Of a DNA stretch of 64,000 nucleotides, positions 1-11,397 are shown one piece after another. The DNA is taken from the NCBI RefSeq assembly GCF_000002595.2, contig NC_057006.1, forward strand, positions 721,681 to 785,680, in the 5' to 3' direction. The stretch comes from Chlamydomonas reinhardtii. Taxonomy: Eukaryota > Chlorophyta > Chlorophyceae > Chlamydomonadales > Chlamydomonadaceae. Both the position numbers and the translations under genes were made by a program. Each line of letters opens with the position of its first letter. Position 1 is the first letter of the stretch. The notes under the pieces were generated by a model, which was given only the letters and a program-made list of their open reading frames with translations, had not been told where the DNA came from and searched no databases.

Positions 1-3000
1 TGGCGGCGGCACTGCGGGCAGGTCGGTCCTGCATATATGCGTACGTACATGGAAGGAGTAAGCAGGTTAGCGCGCGCCAAAAGCAGTACACGCGCATATG
101 CTTCGCTTACTCGGTCGTCGCACACGGCACACAAGCAACCGATTGCGCATGTGCTGGCTGGCGCGCATGACACGTGTGCACCAGCCTGCCACGCACGCAC
201 GGCTCCTCACAGCAGTTCCCAACGTACGGCGGTTGTTGCTATGCGGTGTACGGCAGCCCTGCCCTGTCCGAGTCGAAGGTGCGCTCACCACATATCGAAT
301 TCGTTTGCACCGGGTGTTGTCAGGAGCACCTTGGTCTGCACGGATGTGTTGTAGTAAGCCCGGAAGGCTCCGGCCTGGTTGTAGGTGGTGATGGTGCCAT
401 CCTCGGGCGACCGCACCTGCATGCGTGTGTGCCGTGTGTATGCGGCCGGCGGGCGGGCGTTGCATTGGCGCTTCCAACAGAAGTTTGCACTCTTGTATGC
501 ATCGGGGGGAGTGTGCAGCGGCGAGTGAAGGCCACGTGCTGTGAGGAAGTAAGGGCAACCATGCGCCGACCCACCCACCCCAGCCAGCCAGCCAGCACCC
601 CACCCACCTGCAGCAGCGGGTTGGCCCACGACGCCATCCAGGCGGCCTTGTCCCGATCCGCCCGCGACACCGCCACCAGCAGCCTGTACCAGCCCAGCTG
701 GTAGCTGCGTACGTGCGGCGAGCGAGTGAGCGAGCCGTGGACATACACACGTATGCAACAAGTTCGCCATGCGCGCACATATGCAGTCACGCGTACTACG
801 GCAGTCAATGCAGTAGCCCGGCAAGTATACGGCGGGCGGGGCCAAAGGAAGGTGACCTTGACGTCCCAAAGCGCACCCACGCACCTGAGCTCTGCGGGTG
901 TGCCGGTGGTGGCGCAACGCAGCGCGATCAGCTGCGGCGCCACTGGTCCCACCCTGTGTGCGCACGTGCACGTGTGACATATACACATGGCGGGTCGGGC
1001 TAATTGGGTGCGTTTGCTTACTTCTCGCGCTTCCAGCCTCGATGCCTTCCCTGTTTCTTTACATAATTCCAGCATGTGCATGCGTATCAGTTGCACGCCC
1101 CACTCTCACGACACAATCACGCACGTCACAAGACAAAGGGCACTCACTTGTCCGTGCCGCCCAGCCACCAGTGGAAAGTGGACATGAGCCCCATGGGCCA
1201 GGACGAGGGCGGCCCGGGGGGGATGTTGACAATGTGCACATGCGCGAGGGTCAGCACGGGCCGCAGCCCCTCGGCCCCGCCCGGCACCTCCCCCGCGCTT
1301 GCCTGCATGTGGATGGATGTTGCTCGGGGTTTGCCACGGTGTGCCCGGCGTGTCACCAAGCAGAAAGTGGGTGTTGCAGCTAACTGTCATGATGGATGGC
1401 CCGGACTGCGCCAAGAGCAAGTGAGCCGCTGTGCCGGCAGGCAGGCTGCACGGCATCGACACAGTCCGAGCGTGTTCCCTTCCCGTTGCTCTCTCGCACA
1501 CGTGCGCACGCACGTCCATACACACGTCCATACACACCTGAGCGGCTCGGCCGGACAGGTAAGCCCCGTTCCGGCGCTGCCGGAAGTTTACCTCGGTGCC
1601 CCCTGGCGTGGCCCCTCCCAGCAAAGCGCTCAGACTGCTGCTACTCCCGCCGCCGCCGCCGCCAGCTGCAGCTGCAGCCGCCGCCTCAGCCGCCGCCAGT
1701 GCTGTCAGGTACTCGGCCGTCAGCAGCCGCGCGCCGTAGGGGGCCGCACTGCCGCCGCCCACCAGTGTCACGTTGCGGTACACTCGAGCCGCCTGGATGG
1801 GCCCATGGGTATGGCGTACAGGGAGTCCCTTGCCTCTCTTTCTATGGCATGCAAGTAACGACCCTACAATTTTGCAGAGCCAGAATCATAACGTGAAGAC
1901 GAGGTGTGACTACTAGAGTGCAAAGGATTGCGACGTCGTCCCAATCCTCGCCAACATGTTACTATAATTATAAGGAAAAAAGCAAGTTTCGCTGCCGGGA
2001 GTCACCACATGGACGGCGGCGATGCCCAGGTCACTGTGGCCTTGAGCACACCCCTGTCCCTGCGAGTCTAGCACAGCCTCACCTCCTACGCTAGACGCGC
2101 CCTTCCTACCCAGCCAAAAGGCCCCAAGCTTTGCTGTACCCGGTGTACGCACGCGGCCACCCGCAGTCCCGTGTGGCAGCCCACAGCCCGCCCATGCAGC
2201 CCACCGCCCGCTCGTGCAGACCACACGCACTCAGTGGCCTCCCCCACCCACCAGCGACAGCCCATCCTCCGGCGCCACAGCCAGGCGCATGGGCGTGGGG
2301 CCGCCCGTGGGCGGCAGCGACACGTTGGCGGCCAACGTCAGCAGCACCCGCGCCGCCGACTGCTGCAGAGCCGCCAGTGCCGCCACAAGCTCATCGCCTG
2401 CAGTACGGTATTGGCAGGGGCCGATGGGTGGGGCAGCGTCAGCACGCACCGCACCTGATGCCGTAAGGCGCCGGGCTCAGTACCAAACACAGTATCAATA
2501 AGGACTGGACCGCCGGCTCCTGCTCCTCCCCCATCCGTCCGTCACAGCACATGCATCTGCCTCTGCAGCCTACTGCATGCCGGCACACGCACCCACACGC
2601 CTGCTGATGTGCGGCCCGCTTTGCTTGCGCCTTCGCATGTATTTGCACCGTGTCGACCCTTCCCCTGTCTTCCACGTACCTGATGTGACGGTCGCTGTGG
2701 CGCACGGCGCCAGGGGCACGGGGCTGCCACCATACACGGATGACCAGCCGCCTCCGCCGCTGCTTGTGCTATTACCACTGCTGCTGTTGCTGCTATTATT
2801 GCTGCTGTTGTTATTAGCGGGGCTTGCTGTCGCCACCGCGAACACCGACGCCGCCAGGCTGGCCGCCCACAGGTCTGGTGGGCAGGTGATGTTGACGGCC
2901 ACTGCGGCGGATCGCAGGCCCTGGACCGAGCGGTAGAACAGGAACGCGGCGCCGGCCTGCACGATACGGCATGGGCACACGCACGTATAGGACAAACGCA

Positions 3001-3534
3001 CGGATGCGTGCGGGTTCTGCCCCCGCCCCCCATCAGGTCCCCCGGCCCGCCCGCAGCCCGCCGCCGCACCTGGAGCCCGGGTGTGGGCCATCTTGCCGAG
3101 GCTCGGAATGTGCACTCGGCGGCCGCCAGGTCCCACAGCGTGTCGCAGGTCGGCAGCGCGAGCGTGAGGTTGTGCAGCAGGGCACTTGACGCGTTGCCGG
3201 CAGGAGGCTTCCAACCCGGAGGAAGCCAGTCCAGCGGCTCGCGCCCAGCGCGGGTCACCAGGCCCCCTGTCCCGTTGCCTGCTGTTTCTGTTTGGTTGGT
3301 ACCGAGGACCAGCGAGCAACCTGACAGCGTCCACACGCCGTTTGGTTTCGAGGGCGCTGTCCAGTCACAGCCCCCGCCATACGAGCGCCCTATAAGCGAT
3401 AAGACTAGAATAGTGATAGAGCAGAACTCGGAGGTCGAAAGCGTCACAATGGGCGTCAGGGCCCAAAAGCTCCTTCTTGCTTTGTCCCAGGCAGCACGGC
3501 GCGACTGGAGCCTCGGCACCAGACTTGGCGTCAT
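1..3534 (-). CDS. orphan secreted or membrane glycoprotein, 3' end beyond the left edge
   Basis: I do not recognise the family. Nine exons join with exact phase: 3534-3070, 2956-2680, 2454-2252, 1792-1538, 1302-1148, 953-885, 704-608, 416-289 and 28 to beyond the edge (559 codons seen). Every intron is GT-AG. The first ATG at 3534 is followed by a basic stretch and then a hydrophobic segment (about residues 22-50) that could be a signal anchor. After it come several N-x-S/T sequons, spaced Cys residues and an Asn/Ser/Gly linker (exon 2), all typical of a secreted or cell-surface protein. Later exons contain Trp/Tyr-rich folded stretches. Phase agreement across eight introns makes the model strong; function is unknown. 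Comparison with the solute-binding ectodomains of algal receptor cyclases came to mind but no motif proves it. Confidence 0.72.
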
Positions 3535-4620
3535 GCTTAGTGTAGTTAAGCGTGACTGGGTCCATGAGCCTTTCTTTTGCTGCTGTTGAGTTGAGGACTG
3601 TGTAAAGTATGCATTCTGGATAGCTTGTAGGTACAGCTATATTGATTGCTGTGTTGAATACTGAATTATGATAACTCGTTAGCGCAGAACTGGGTGTGAC
3701 CGTTACTCAGACTTTGGATCCATGTAGGCTTTGCGCCCAGATAAATCTGCCTTATCTCTTGATGAGGAGCTTCGTGCAAGGCTTGTGAGCCAGCGGGCCT
3801 TCTCGGGCCCCCGGAAACGACCGGCGAACTGTGGGCGTGCCGAGATGACTAACCTCCCCGCTCGGGAAGCAGGGTTGCGAGGGCCCCAAGCGCTCGCGGC
3901 TGCAATCCGATGGTCTAGGCCAGCATGCATGTCCAGGCGTTCGGGTCGCGCAGCTGCACGCAGCAAGTCAGGACACTCGTATGGGACACAACCAGTTTTA
4001 TGGCTTCAGGGCCGTGCGGGGCTTGGTTGCAATCCGGTTTTGGGCGGTTTGTGGCCGTTGCCCGCGCTTACTGACGGAGTTGGCCACCCCGCACCCCTGG
4101 CCTTGACCGGATAAGAAACGTAGCCATATCATAGCTCACATAAGTCCCGGACTTCCGAACCAGCCAGCCTCCAACAGTTCCGAACACACAAGTCTTCGCA
4201 CGGCCAACCAGCCAGCCAGCAACTTTTCGGTACAGTAACTCCGGCGTTCGACCAGCCGCGCACTCCTGCCCTGCCGTTGCAAATTGTTTGCCATCTTCTG
4301 GGGTCTGGGAATCAGCTGCACCCTGCGGGACTTCACCAACCTGCCTTGACACTGTCCCATCGCACACCACGTCGCACACCCAAGTCTTCGCGGCCGACAG
4401 GGTCCCGCAAATTGAGCGCAACCCGCTACTTAGCTAAGATCTCGTGCTCATGCCGCCCTCGCCGTATGATGATGCATCCTGCACCCCTAATCCCGCGCAC
4501 ATACCCAACCTGTCCTACATCCTGCTACGCTCACCTCTACCCATGCTGCCTCTCCCCTCCCCTGCCCGTCCTGCCACTGCTCGCCTCCATCCTCCCAGCC
4601 ACCCCGCCACCCCGCCGCTC
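3535..4620. other. intergenic: promoter side of the orphan glycoprotein gene and 3' side of the AlkB gene
   Basis: About 1.1 kb without a supported exon. It should hold the promoter of the minus-strand gene that starts at 3534 and the 3' UTR of the minus-strand gene that stops at 4621. Open frames here lack splice context and look like chance frames in GC-rich DNA. I see no TGTAA signal or clear repeat. Confidence 0.5.
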
Positions 4621-7264
4621 CTAACCCTGCAGGTACTCCCCGCCCGGGCCGCGCAGCCTCTCCTTGAACACCAGCGACATGCGCGGCCCTGCATCCTCCG
4701 CCGCCCGCTCCACCCGCACGCAGTGCTGCAGCCGGTCCTGGCAGTCGCCCCACATGCGCACCACGTCGCCGTTGCGAACCCGGTACTGCCACCTGCGACG
4801 CGGCACGGCCGTGCAAGGGGCGGGAGGACGCGGCGCGGGAGGGCGCGGGGCGATGCGAACGTGGTGAAGGGGGTGCAGAGACGGGGGCCGGAGAGGGGGG
4901 CGACGGGAATCGTGCATCCCGTATGTCGGTATGTGGCATGCTCACGCGTGTGCGTCGAGTACAGAACGGGCCAGCAGGTCAAGCGGGAGTCACGCCGCCC
5001 CGTCCTTGCGGCTACAACAGGCATCCCAACGACTAGCTACCAGCCACTGCACCCGAGATAACAGCAACAAAGCGCCCCCCAGCGAGCAGCAGCCACAACG
5101 CTAGCAAACGCGCACCTGCTGTTGTAGTCGGAGATTTCCCGGAAGATGAAGGTGCGCGTGTCGCCGATGGAAACCACGGCGCTCTCCGGGCTCCACACGC
5201 CGTACAGCGGATCCACGTGGTACCGCATGCCGCACTTGCCGTCGCCGTAGTAGTTGATCAGTACGGAGTCGTACCAGACGCCCGTCAGCCGCTGCAGCTC
5301 GTCCCGCACCTGTGCCGCACATGTTCGTGGGTGGAGAGTGTTTCGGCGTCAGCTGGGGATGGGGTTGTATGCGTCTGGTTTGGCTTCAAGCCCAGCTTGT
5401 GTGGTCAGCTATGGCAAACATGACGCTGTATGCGGCGGGCGACGGCGCTGGCGGTGGAGGCCGCACCTTGCGCACAGCCGGGGTCATGCCACTTGGGTCG
5501 GGTACCATCTCCTTGCCAGAGTACCTGTGCGGTGCCACAGCACACACGCGCGCGTTGGTCAGGGGCAGGTGCGGCAGTGCGCAACCCTGCAAACCGGCGC
5601 AGACTGTGGAGCCAATACTGTACACACACAAGCACTGACGACAACAGGACACGCTTCAATTAACCCCCCATCCGTACACAAATACACACGCCGCAACGCA
5701 CTTGAATGTTGCGCCTATGTCGGACTGCCAGCCCGTCAGCCGCGACTCCTCCACAGCCCTGCGGCAACAGCGGCAACAGCGGCAACAGCATCAGCAACGG
5801 AATGAGCACCAGGCCACGCACCATGAGCAGCACCAACTACACGGCCACGCACAGGCGGCAGGGCATCCAACCCACCCACCCACTCACTTGGACCCATCCT
5901 CCAGGTAAATGACGTCGCGGTTGAGCCGCACCTCAGCCATGAAGTCCTGTGTGTGCACGTGTGTGGTTACGATAAACAAACTCAGATCCCGCTGCCGCAC
6001 CCGCACCCTCAACCCCGACCCGGTTGGCTGGAAGTCCTGGGCTTTGGTCAAGCGGTCACCTGGGATACGGTAGGGTTCGACGAACCCTCCGACCCCCGAC
6101 CACGCCTCCCAGCTCCCTCCCTCCCTCCCTCTCGCTGCCTGCCTGCCCGCCGGCCTGACTGACCTGCAGCTTGAGGCCGGGCATGAACTGCGGCACCACG
6201 GCGAAGGGCACGGCCATGGCCGGCGCCAGCGCCCCCACGCAGTGCCCCCAGTCGTAGTGCGCCACCGCCCACACCAGGTCGGCCAGGTGCTGCTGGCTCA
6301 GAGGCGCCGGCTGCTGGGGCTGGGAGGATGACGTGGCTGCTGCTGCTGTGGCTTTGACCTGCGAGCAAGACACAACGAGTGTTGATTTGCACGTGAGGTT
6401 TATGTGCGGCGGGGCACCGAATCAGCCGGAGAGCTCGCTTTTCGAGCTTGGCGGCCAAACCACAACACAGCGCTGCAAACCTAACACGACGCATCATGAC
6501 ACATAACAACACCGGCGTGTGCCCTGCAGACTACAACGCACCAGCTGGTCCACGGCCACCGTGAGCTGCTCCAACCGCGCCGCCGCCAGCTGCGACAGCC
6601 CCTCCGACTGCAGCCGCTGCAGGCTGACGCCCACACGCCCGCCAGGGGCGCCTGGCCCCTCCTCGCCTGGCCGCGCACCCGCCCCTGCCCCCGCACCCGA
6701 GGCCACCCCGGCATCCGCACTCGCCGCTGTTCCCGCCGTTTCTGTCGCCGCCGCCCCTCCTGCCCGGCCTGCCTGGCCCCGCTTCTGCCAGTCCACCAGC
6801 TCCTGCGTCCAGTGCTTGGCCAGCCCCACTAACTCGGCGGCGCTCAGCGCTGTCAGGTCGGTCAGGGGCGGCGGCAGCACTCGCGTGCCCGCCCCCGCCG
6901 GCTGCTGCTGCTGCTGCTGTTGCGGCTGCTGCGGGTGCGCCTGCAGCTGCGAGGCGCCACTTCCAATGGCGGTGAACAGCGAGGGCCACCGCGTGCTGGG
7001 TGCTGGGGCAGAGGTGGAGGTGGAGGCCGTGGGAAGCGAGGGAGCTGAGCTGGGCCGAGTGGAGGCGGCGGTGATGGCGGCTGCAGCGGAAGCCACCTGG
7101 CCGCCACTCGAGCGTGAGCTGGGCGCAGTGCCGGCAGCTGCCGTTGACGGCTTCCGACCACTGCCCTCGCGCTTGGCTGCAGTGCTACTGCCAGCGCTAC
7201 TGCTGGCGCTGCTGCTACTGCTGCCCGCCTCACGTGACCGAGGGGCTGCTGCCGCCGACGTTGC

Positions 7265-7302
<38 letters not shown>

Positions 7303-7952
7303 TCTTCTGCGGCGCCTTGGACTTGGGGGCAGCGGCAGGCTTCTGTGAGGCTGCTGGTGATGCGTCATTGCGGGAGGGAGCTGTGGGAGCTGAGGCGCCT
7401 GGAGCGGACTGCTGCTGTTGGGACTCCTCCCACTTCCTGCAAGGAAACACAAACATTCCATACACGCGCGTTTATTGGTAACGCCATAACGCCTGCCGCG
7501 CTGCCCGGTCCTGGCCCCTGCCTGACCAACACACACCCCGACACACGCCCCGAGTGCCTCCTACTACTGGTACAAGCTGCAACACCCCATAGCCCTCCTC
7601 TCCGGCCGCCGTACGGAACGAAACCCCTTGGCGCATCGCCTAGTTTTTATCACCTACCCCCCAAAACGCGTGCTTACCGCCGCTGCTGTGCCAGGCGGCG
7701 CTGGCGCGGGGTCAGGGCCTGCTCCTGGAGCTGCTGCTGCTGCTGAGCCACTGGGGCCGAGGAGCTCGCTGCCGACCCAGTGCCGGTCGGAGCTGCCACA
7801 TTCAAGACTAAATTACTATGCTGCAACCGACACGGTGCAGGTAAGCAGCCGGCTGGTCGCCGACCAATAAATTGTGGAATGGAGGTGTACCGGCTCAGCG
7901 GCAGCCGCCGCTGATGCAACGTTGTGCCCGCTTGCCGCTGTGTGAACTCCAT
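4621..7952 (-). CDS. AlkB-family 2-oxoglutarate/Fe(II) dioxygenase with a long Gln/Ala-rich N-terminus
   Basis: Eight exons (7952-7678, 7436-6542, 6358-6164, 5946-5888, 5758-5702, 5524-5467, 5309-5116, about 4792-4621) close to 635 codons with matching phases. The C-terminal third is an AlkB fold. The iron triad is H544 and D546 in the motif YHVDPLYG, and H601 after a Trp-Gly-Asp stretch. R615 in RMSLVFKER is the 2-oxoglutarate-binding Arg region (family pattern RxSxTFR). AlkB enzymes hydroxylate N-alkyl groups on DNA, RNA or protein; which substrate is used here cannot be read from sequence. Residues about 100-390 are low complexity, with a run of about 12 Gln, Ser/Ala tracts and a (GCT)n microsatellite in the DNA. 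The stop is certain. The start at 7952 is the first in-frame ATG seen, and an upstream exon is possible. Confidence 0.85.
7262..7302. repeat. CTG/CAG trinucleotide run encoding poly-Gln in the AlkB-like gene
   Basis: An almost uninterrupted run of GCT/CTG triplets on the plus strand encodes about 12 consecutive Gln in the minus-strand AlkB-like protein. It is a coding microsatellite and is expected to vary in length between strains. Confidence 0.85.
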
Positions 7953-8818
7953 TCTTGCAACCACACGAGCCAACGGGGTGGAGCAGACTAAGTTGCAGAA
8001 AGCGAAAGAACAAGGAAAACAAGGTTGGATACTCAAACAGCGTAATATAGTTGTGTTGCGGTGCACCTTTATCGCTTGTGAATAGTATAAGAGAATTGGG
8101 TTGGGCTGGAAAATACATACACGCCCATGGACCCGTGTGCAACCCTGTCTTGGCACCATGCGCCCACAGTGCCCCAGTGCATGCGCCAGCTCTGTTCTGA
8201 TTGGCTCCCCATGCTTATATCGAGTCCATGATCGGATGAGCTAGCCCTGGCGACAGCAGGGTCCCTACCCCGTCCAAGCCCCGTCCAAGCCTCCCCCAGG
8301 CCCGTGGTCATTGTACATCTGTGCGCGAACAAGTTCGATGTAGTCGCGCAAGCGGCAAACCAATCGCAGCGACACCGCAACGTCCTTTGGGTGCCTAAAG
8401 GTGCCACCCGACGGACGAGGTCCAGCGCCAGCCCACCCAATTGTCAAGGCAGGCCTACGGTACTACATACCGCGGCCTGTACTACCTGTACTACCCACCC
8501 GAATGCGCGCCGCATACACTACAGCATCACTGTCACATCGTCGCGGACTCGCTGCGCACCGTTCACCAGCAGCAGGGGTCAGTCGTTCGATCCCCGCATC
8601 CGGTAGTCCTGTCCCTACCAGAATGCCTCACTGGCACAGGCCATCCCAGTCATGTCACGCTGCAGTGCCAACAATCTTCACGCTTCATACCACTTCGGCA
8701 CCCGCTGTCGCAGCACACTGCACAAGCCTTGACTCCTCAGCTTTCCAACCGAAATCATTACGTGAGCCCAGGGGTGGGTGAGCGCCTACTCATGAACCTC
8801 CTACTCCTAGGCTCAGTC
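7953..8818. other. intergenic: promoter/5' region of the AlkB gene and 3' UTR of the 501-aa protein gene
   Basis: About 870 bp between two minus-strand genes. No exon with splice support was found. The stretch 7980-8100 is AT-richer than its surroundings and could hold the AlkB-like core promoter, but I cannot point to a certain TATA box. Confidence 0.45.
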
Positions 8819-10975
8819 TCACACCGCCCCGCTGTCCACCATGGCCCGCCAGCTGCTGTGCAGCTCGGCATTCAGGTCCGCAATGCCGGCACGGAGCCGC
8901 TCCCTGCGAGCAACATGGCAACACAATGGCCGACACAGTCAATGTGGGAGGGTTCCTAACACACTCGTTTGCTCAGCAATGCAGGACTCAGCGTGCTATG
9001 CGTGCCAGGTCTTGATTACGCCTCTCTATTTCAAAGCTGGCCGCCTACCGGTATCCTGAGCCCCACTCTCACCTATGTGACAGGTGCGAGCCCTCGTATT
9101 CGTACTGTGCCCTCAGCTGCACGTGCAGCTCTGCCGTGAGCGGCCCATATCCCGCCCGTCCCTGCTGGAACTTGAACAGCGACCCATGGGGCCGGACTAG
9201 ATCCACGGGATCCAGCCAGGACTGGCCGTACAGCCGCTGCAGGTACGGCCCCGGCGGCGGCGGCGGCGGTGCGACTCCCAGCAGCCCATCTAGCGCTGCC
9301 ACGGCTGCGCCGGCGGCGACGGAGCTGCCAGCGGCGGCGGCCTGTGACGCCACCACAAGCGCCTCGGCCGCCACTGGCGCAGGTGCGGCGGCGGGGCGAT
9401 GCAGCTGCCGCCGCAAGTCGAGCAGAGTTGAGCTGCTACCTCCTGTGTCAGAAGCTGCGCCAGCCGCTCCCACAGCAGCTACAGACGTCGACCCCGGCAC
9501 TGGCCCTTGCACTGGCCCTATAGGCCCACCACTGAACAGCTGCCGCCGAGCACCACCGGACGCGACTAGTCCTTCTGGCGGTGCCCCTGCGTCCCAAGGG
9601 TGCCGGTCGCTGGCTTGCCGCCTCAGCTCAACCGGAGCTGCTGAGGTTGTAGGTTGCTGAGCCGCGGCAGGGGAGGCAAGGGGCGATGCGGGAGTGGTGA
9701 AAGCTGCTGCTCCTGTTGCTGCAACTGCAGCTGCTGCTCGTGTTGGTGTTGGCAATGGTAATGGTGGTTGTAGGCCCAGACCCGGTAGCGGCGGCGGTGG
9801 CCGAGCCACTGTGGGAGGCGTCGGCGGGCGTCGGGGCGTGCTGAACGTGAAGGATTGCGCCCCGAGTGACTCAGTTTCGCCAGTCTCGCTGCTGCCACCC
9901 CTTGCACGTGAGGTGCCTGAGAAGGCCACATCCGATGCGCTTGTGCTGACCTTGCCGACGTCAGTGCTGGCGCTGACGCTGGCGCCCTTGCTGCCGCTAG
10001 CGGCAGTGCCCGCGGCTGCACTAGGTGATGACTCCCCGCGGGAGCCGGCGGGCGGCGGCCGGGCGGCTGCTCTGCATGCGGTGGCCAGCGCGCTCAGCCG
10101 CCGCTCCAGTGCTTGCCGCCCTGTAAGGTTTCACACCCACCAGGGAGAGAGCGGGGGCTGTTATGTGCCCGAGCTTTACAACTTGGTGCCAACCGGATTG
10201 TTAGGAGAGGCTGGCATGGTGTCGCGTGCATGCCGTCCGGGACATCCCGTGGGGACATCCGCATGGTGTCCCCATACGGACACCGCCACATGCGCCCAAA
10301 CCGAGGCATCCCTGTAAGCAGTCCCCACGGCTGTGCTGAGTTCTGAGTTCCATTGCATGGCTGCGTAGCGTATTTGTTGTGCTGCACAACGCGGACACGC
10401 CCCGCCCACCTTCCGTCAGCTCCCCCAACACCATCTCCGGGAACCCCGCCGGCAGCCGCGCCGCCACCTGTGATTGCGAAACGGGAACACGGGGCATTGC
10501 TGTACCTGCAGGAGGCCGCCTTGCGGGGCAGTCCGTGTGGGCACATACGGAGTTCCGGGTTTCTTGTGTGGCCTGACAGGAAACCTAGGAAACGGAGTGC
10601 CCCGTCGCCCCCTCACCCTGTCTGCCCTGTCACCCCTACACGCACGTACGCAGTACGCACCCGTCGGTTCTCAGCCGCCCCGGGGCTCAGCTGCTTTGCC
10701 TTCCCGGACAGCTCCATGACGGCCTCAAAGTCCGCGGCAGGGAACTGCGCATCTACCCAGGCGCCGCGCAGGGCCGCCGCACCCGCTCGCGAGGCGAGCG
10801 CGGAGTGCACACGCCGGCGCCGGCTCTCAGTCTCCGCCCGAGCTGCTTTGGCAGTCGGCGCCGCGTAGCCAGGCACAGCTACTTCTGAAGCATTTTTGCC
10901 GCGCCTGGTATCAACGCCGCTGCCGCAGCGCCCTGGCTCCATTTTTGGATTCCTACGGAGCTCCAGCTTGCGCAA
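8819..10975 (-). CDS. uncharacterised 501-aa protein, divergent neighbour of CFAP96
   Basis: Four exons (10975-10661, 10467-10410, 10120-9073, 8903-8819) give 502 codons with exact phase closure and standard GT-AG junctions. I do not recognise a domain. The first exon is basic and Glu/Ala-rich, and the third begins with a short helix-prone stretch. A long Ala/Pro/Ser low-complexity middle follows. The last about 80 residues look folded: an aromatic block with SWLDPVD and KFQQG, then a Leu/Glu-rich helix ending in a WRAMVDSG tail. It shares a 422-bp divergent promoter region with the cilia gene CFAP96. That would fit a ciliary role, but this is inference from position only. Confidence 0.75.
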
Positions 10976-11397
10976 GCTTGGGCAAAGCCGCGAATGAAGT
11001 GCCGCTATTTTAAATATGATCCAGCATGTCGAAGCGACATCAGTTGGTCGCAGGAGCAGTAGAAAGACTAACTGGGGTTAAAGCGGGTTGTGTGTTCGTG
11101 TCACAGTGCAACCCACAAGCTGTAACCTGGCGATGTGTACTGCTACTGATACAGACGTATTGGCAAGGATATTTTGTCCTGTCGGAAGGGCTCAGAGGGC
11201 GCTATTCGGGCGCTTCATTGATCGTCGGCTCTAAGAATTAATTGGCTTCTTCCCCACTCGCCCGCTACGTCCAACTATTCCGTCTGAGCATTTAATTTAC
11301 AGCACATATCAATTATCAAGAATAACCTGACTGTCTTTGCACGCCGTGACAAGCAAACTTCGGTTCCCGAAGCAGGCGCTCTTGCGCCGTTTACAAC
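10976..11397. promoter_or_regulatory. divergent promoter region between the 501-aa gene and CFAP96
   Basis: The two start codons face away from each other across 422 bp. The region is AT-richer than the flanking exons, with a run near 11008-11017 and another near 11285-11325. Co-regulation of the pair, for example during cilia regrowth, is an inference. Confidence 0.5.

Noticed and set aside
3703-4114. open frames on both strands between the first two genes
   Set aside because: No splice context, no domain and no codon bias beyond base composition.
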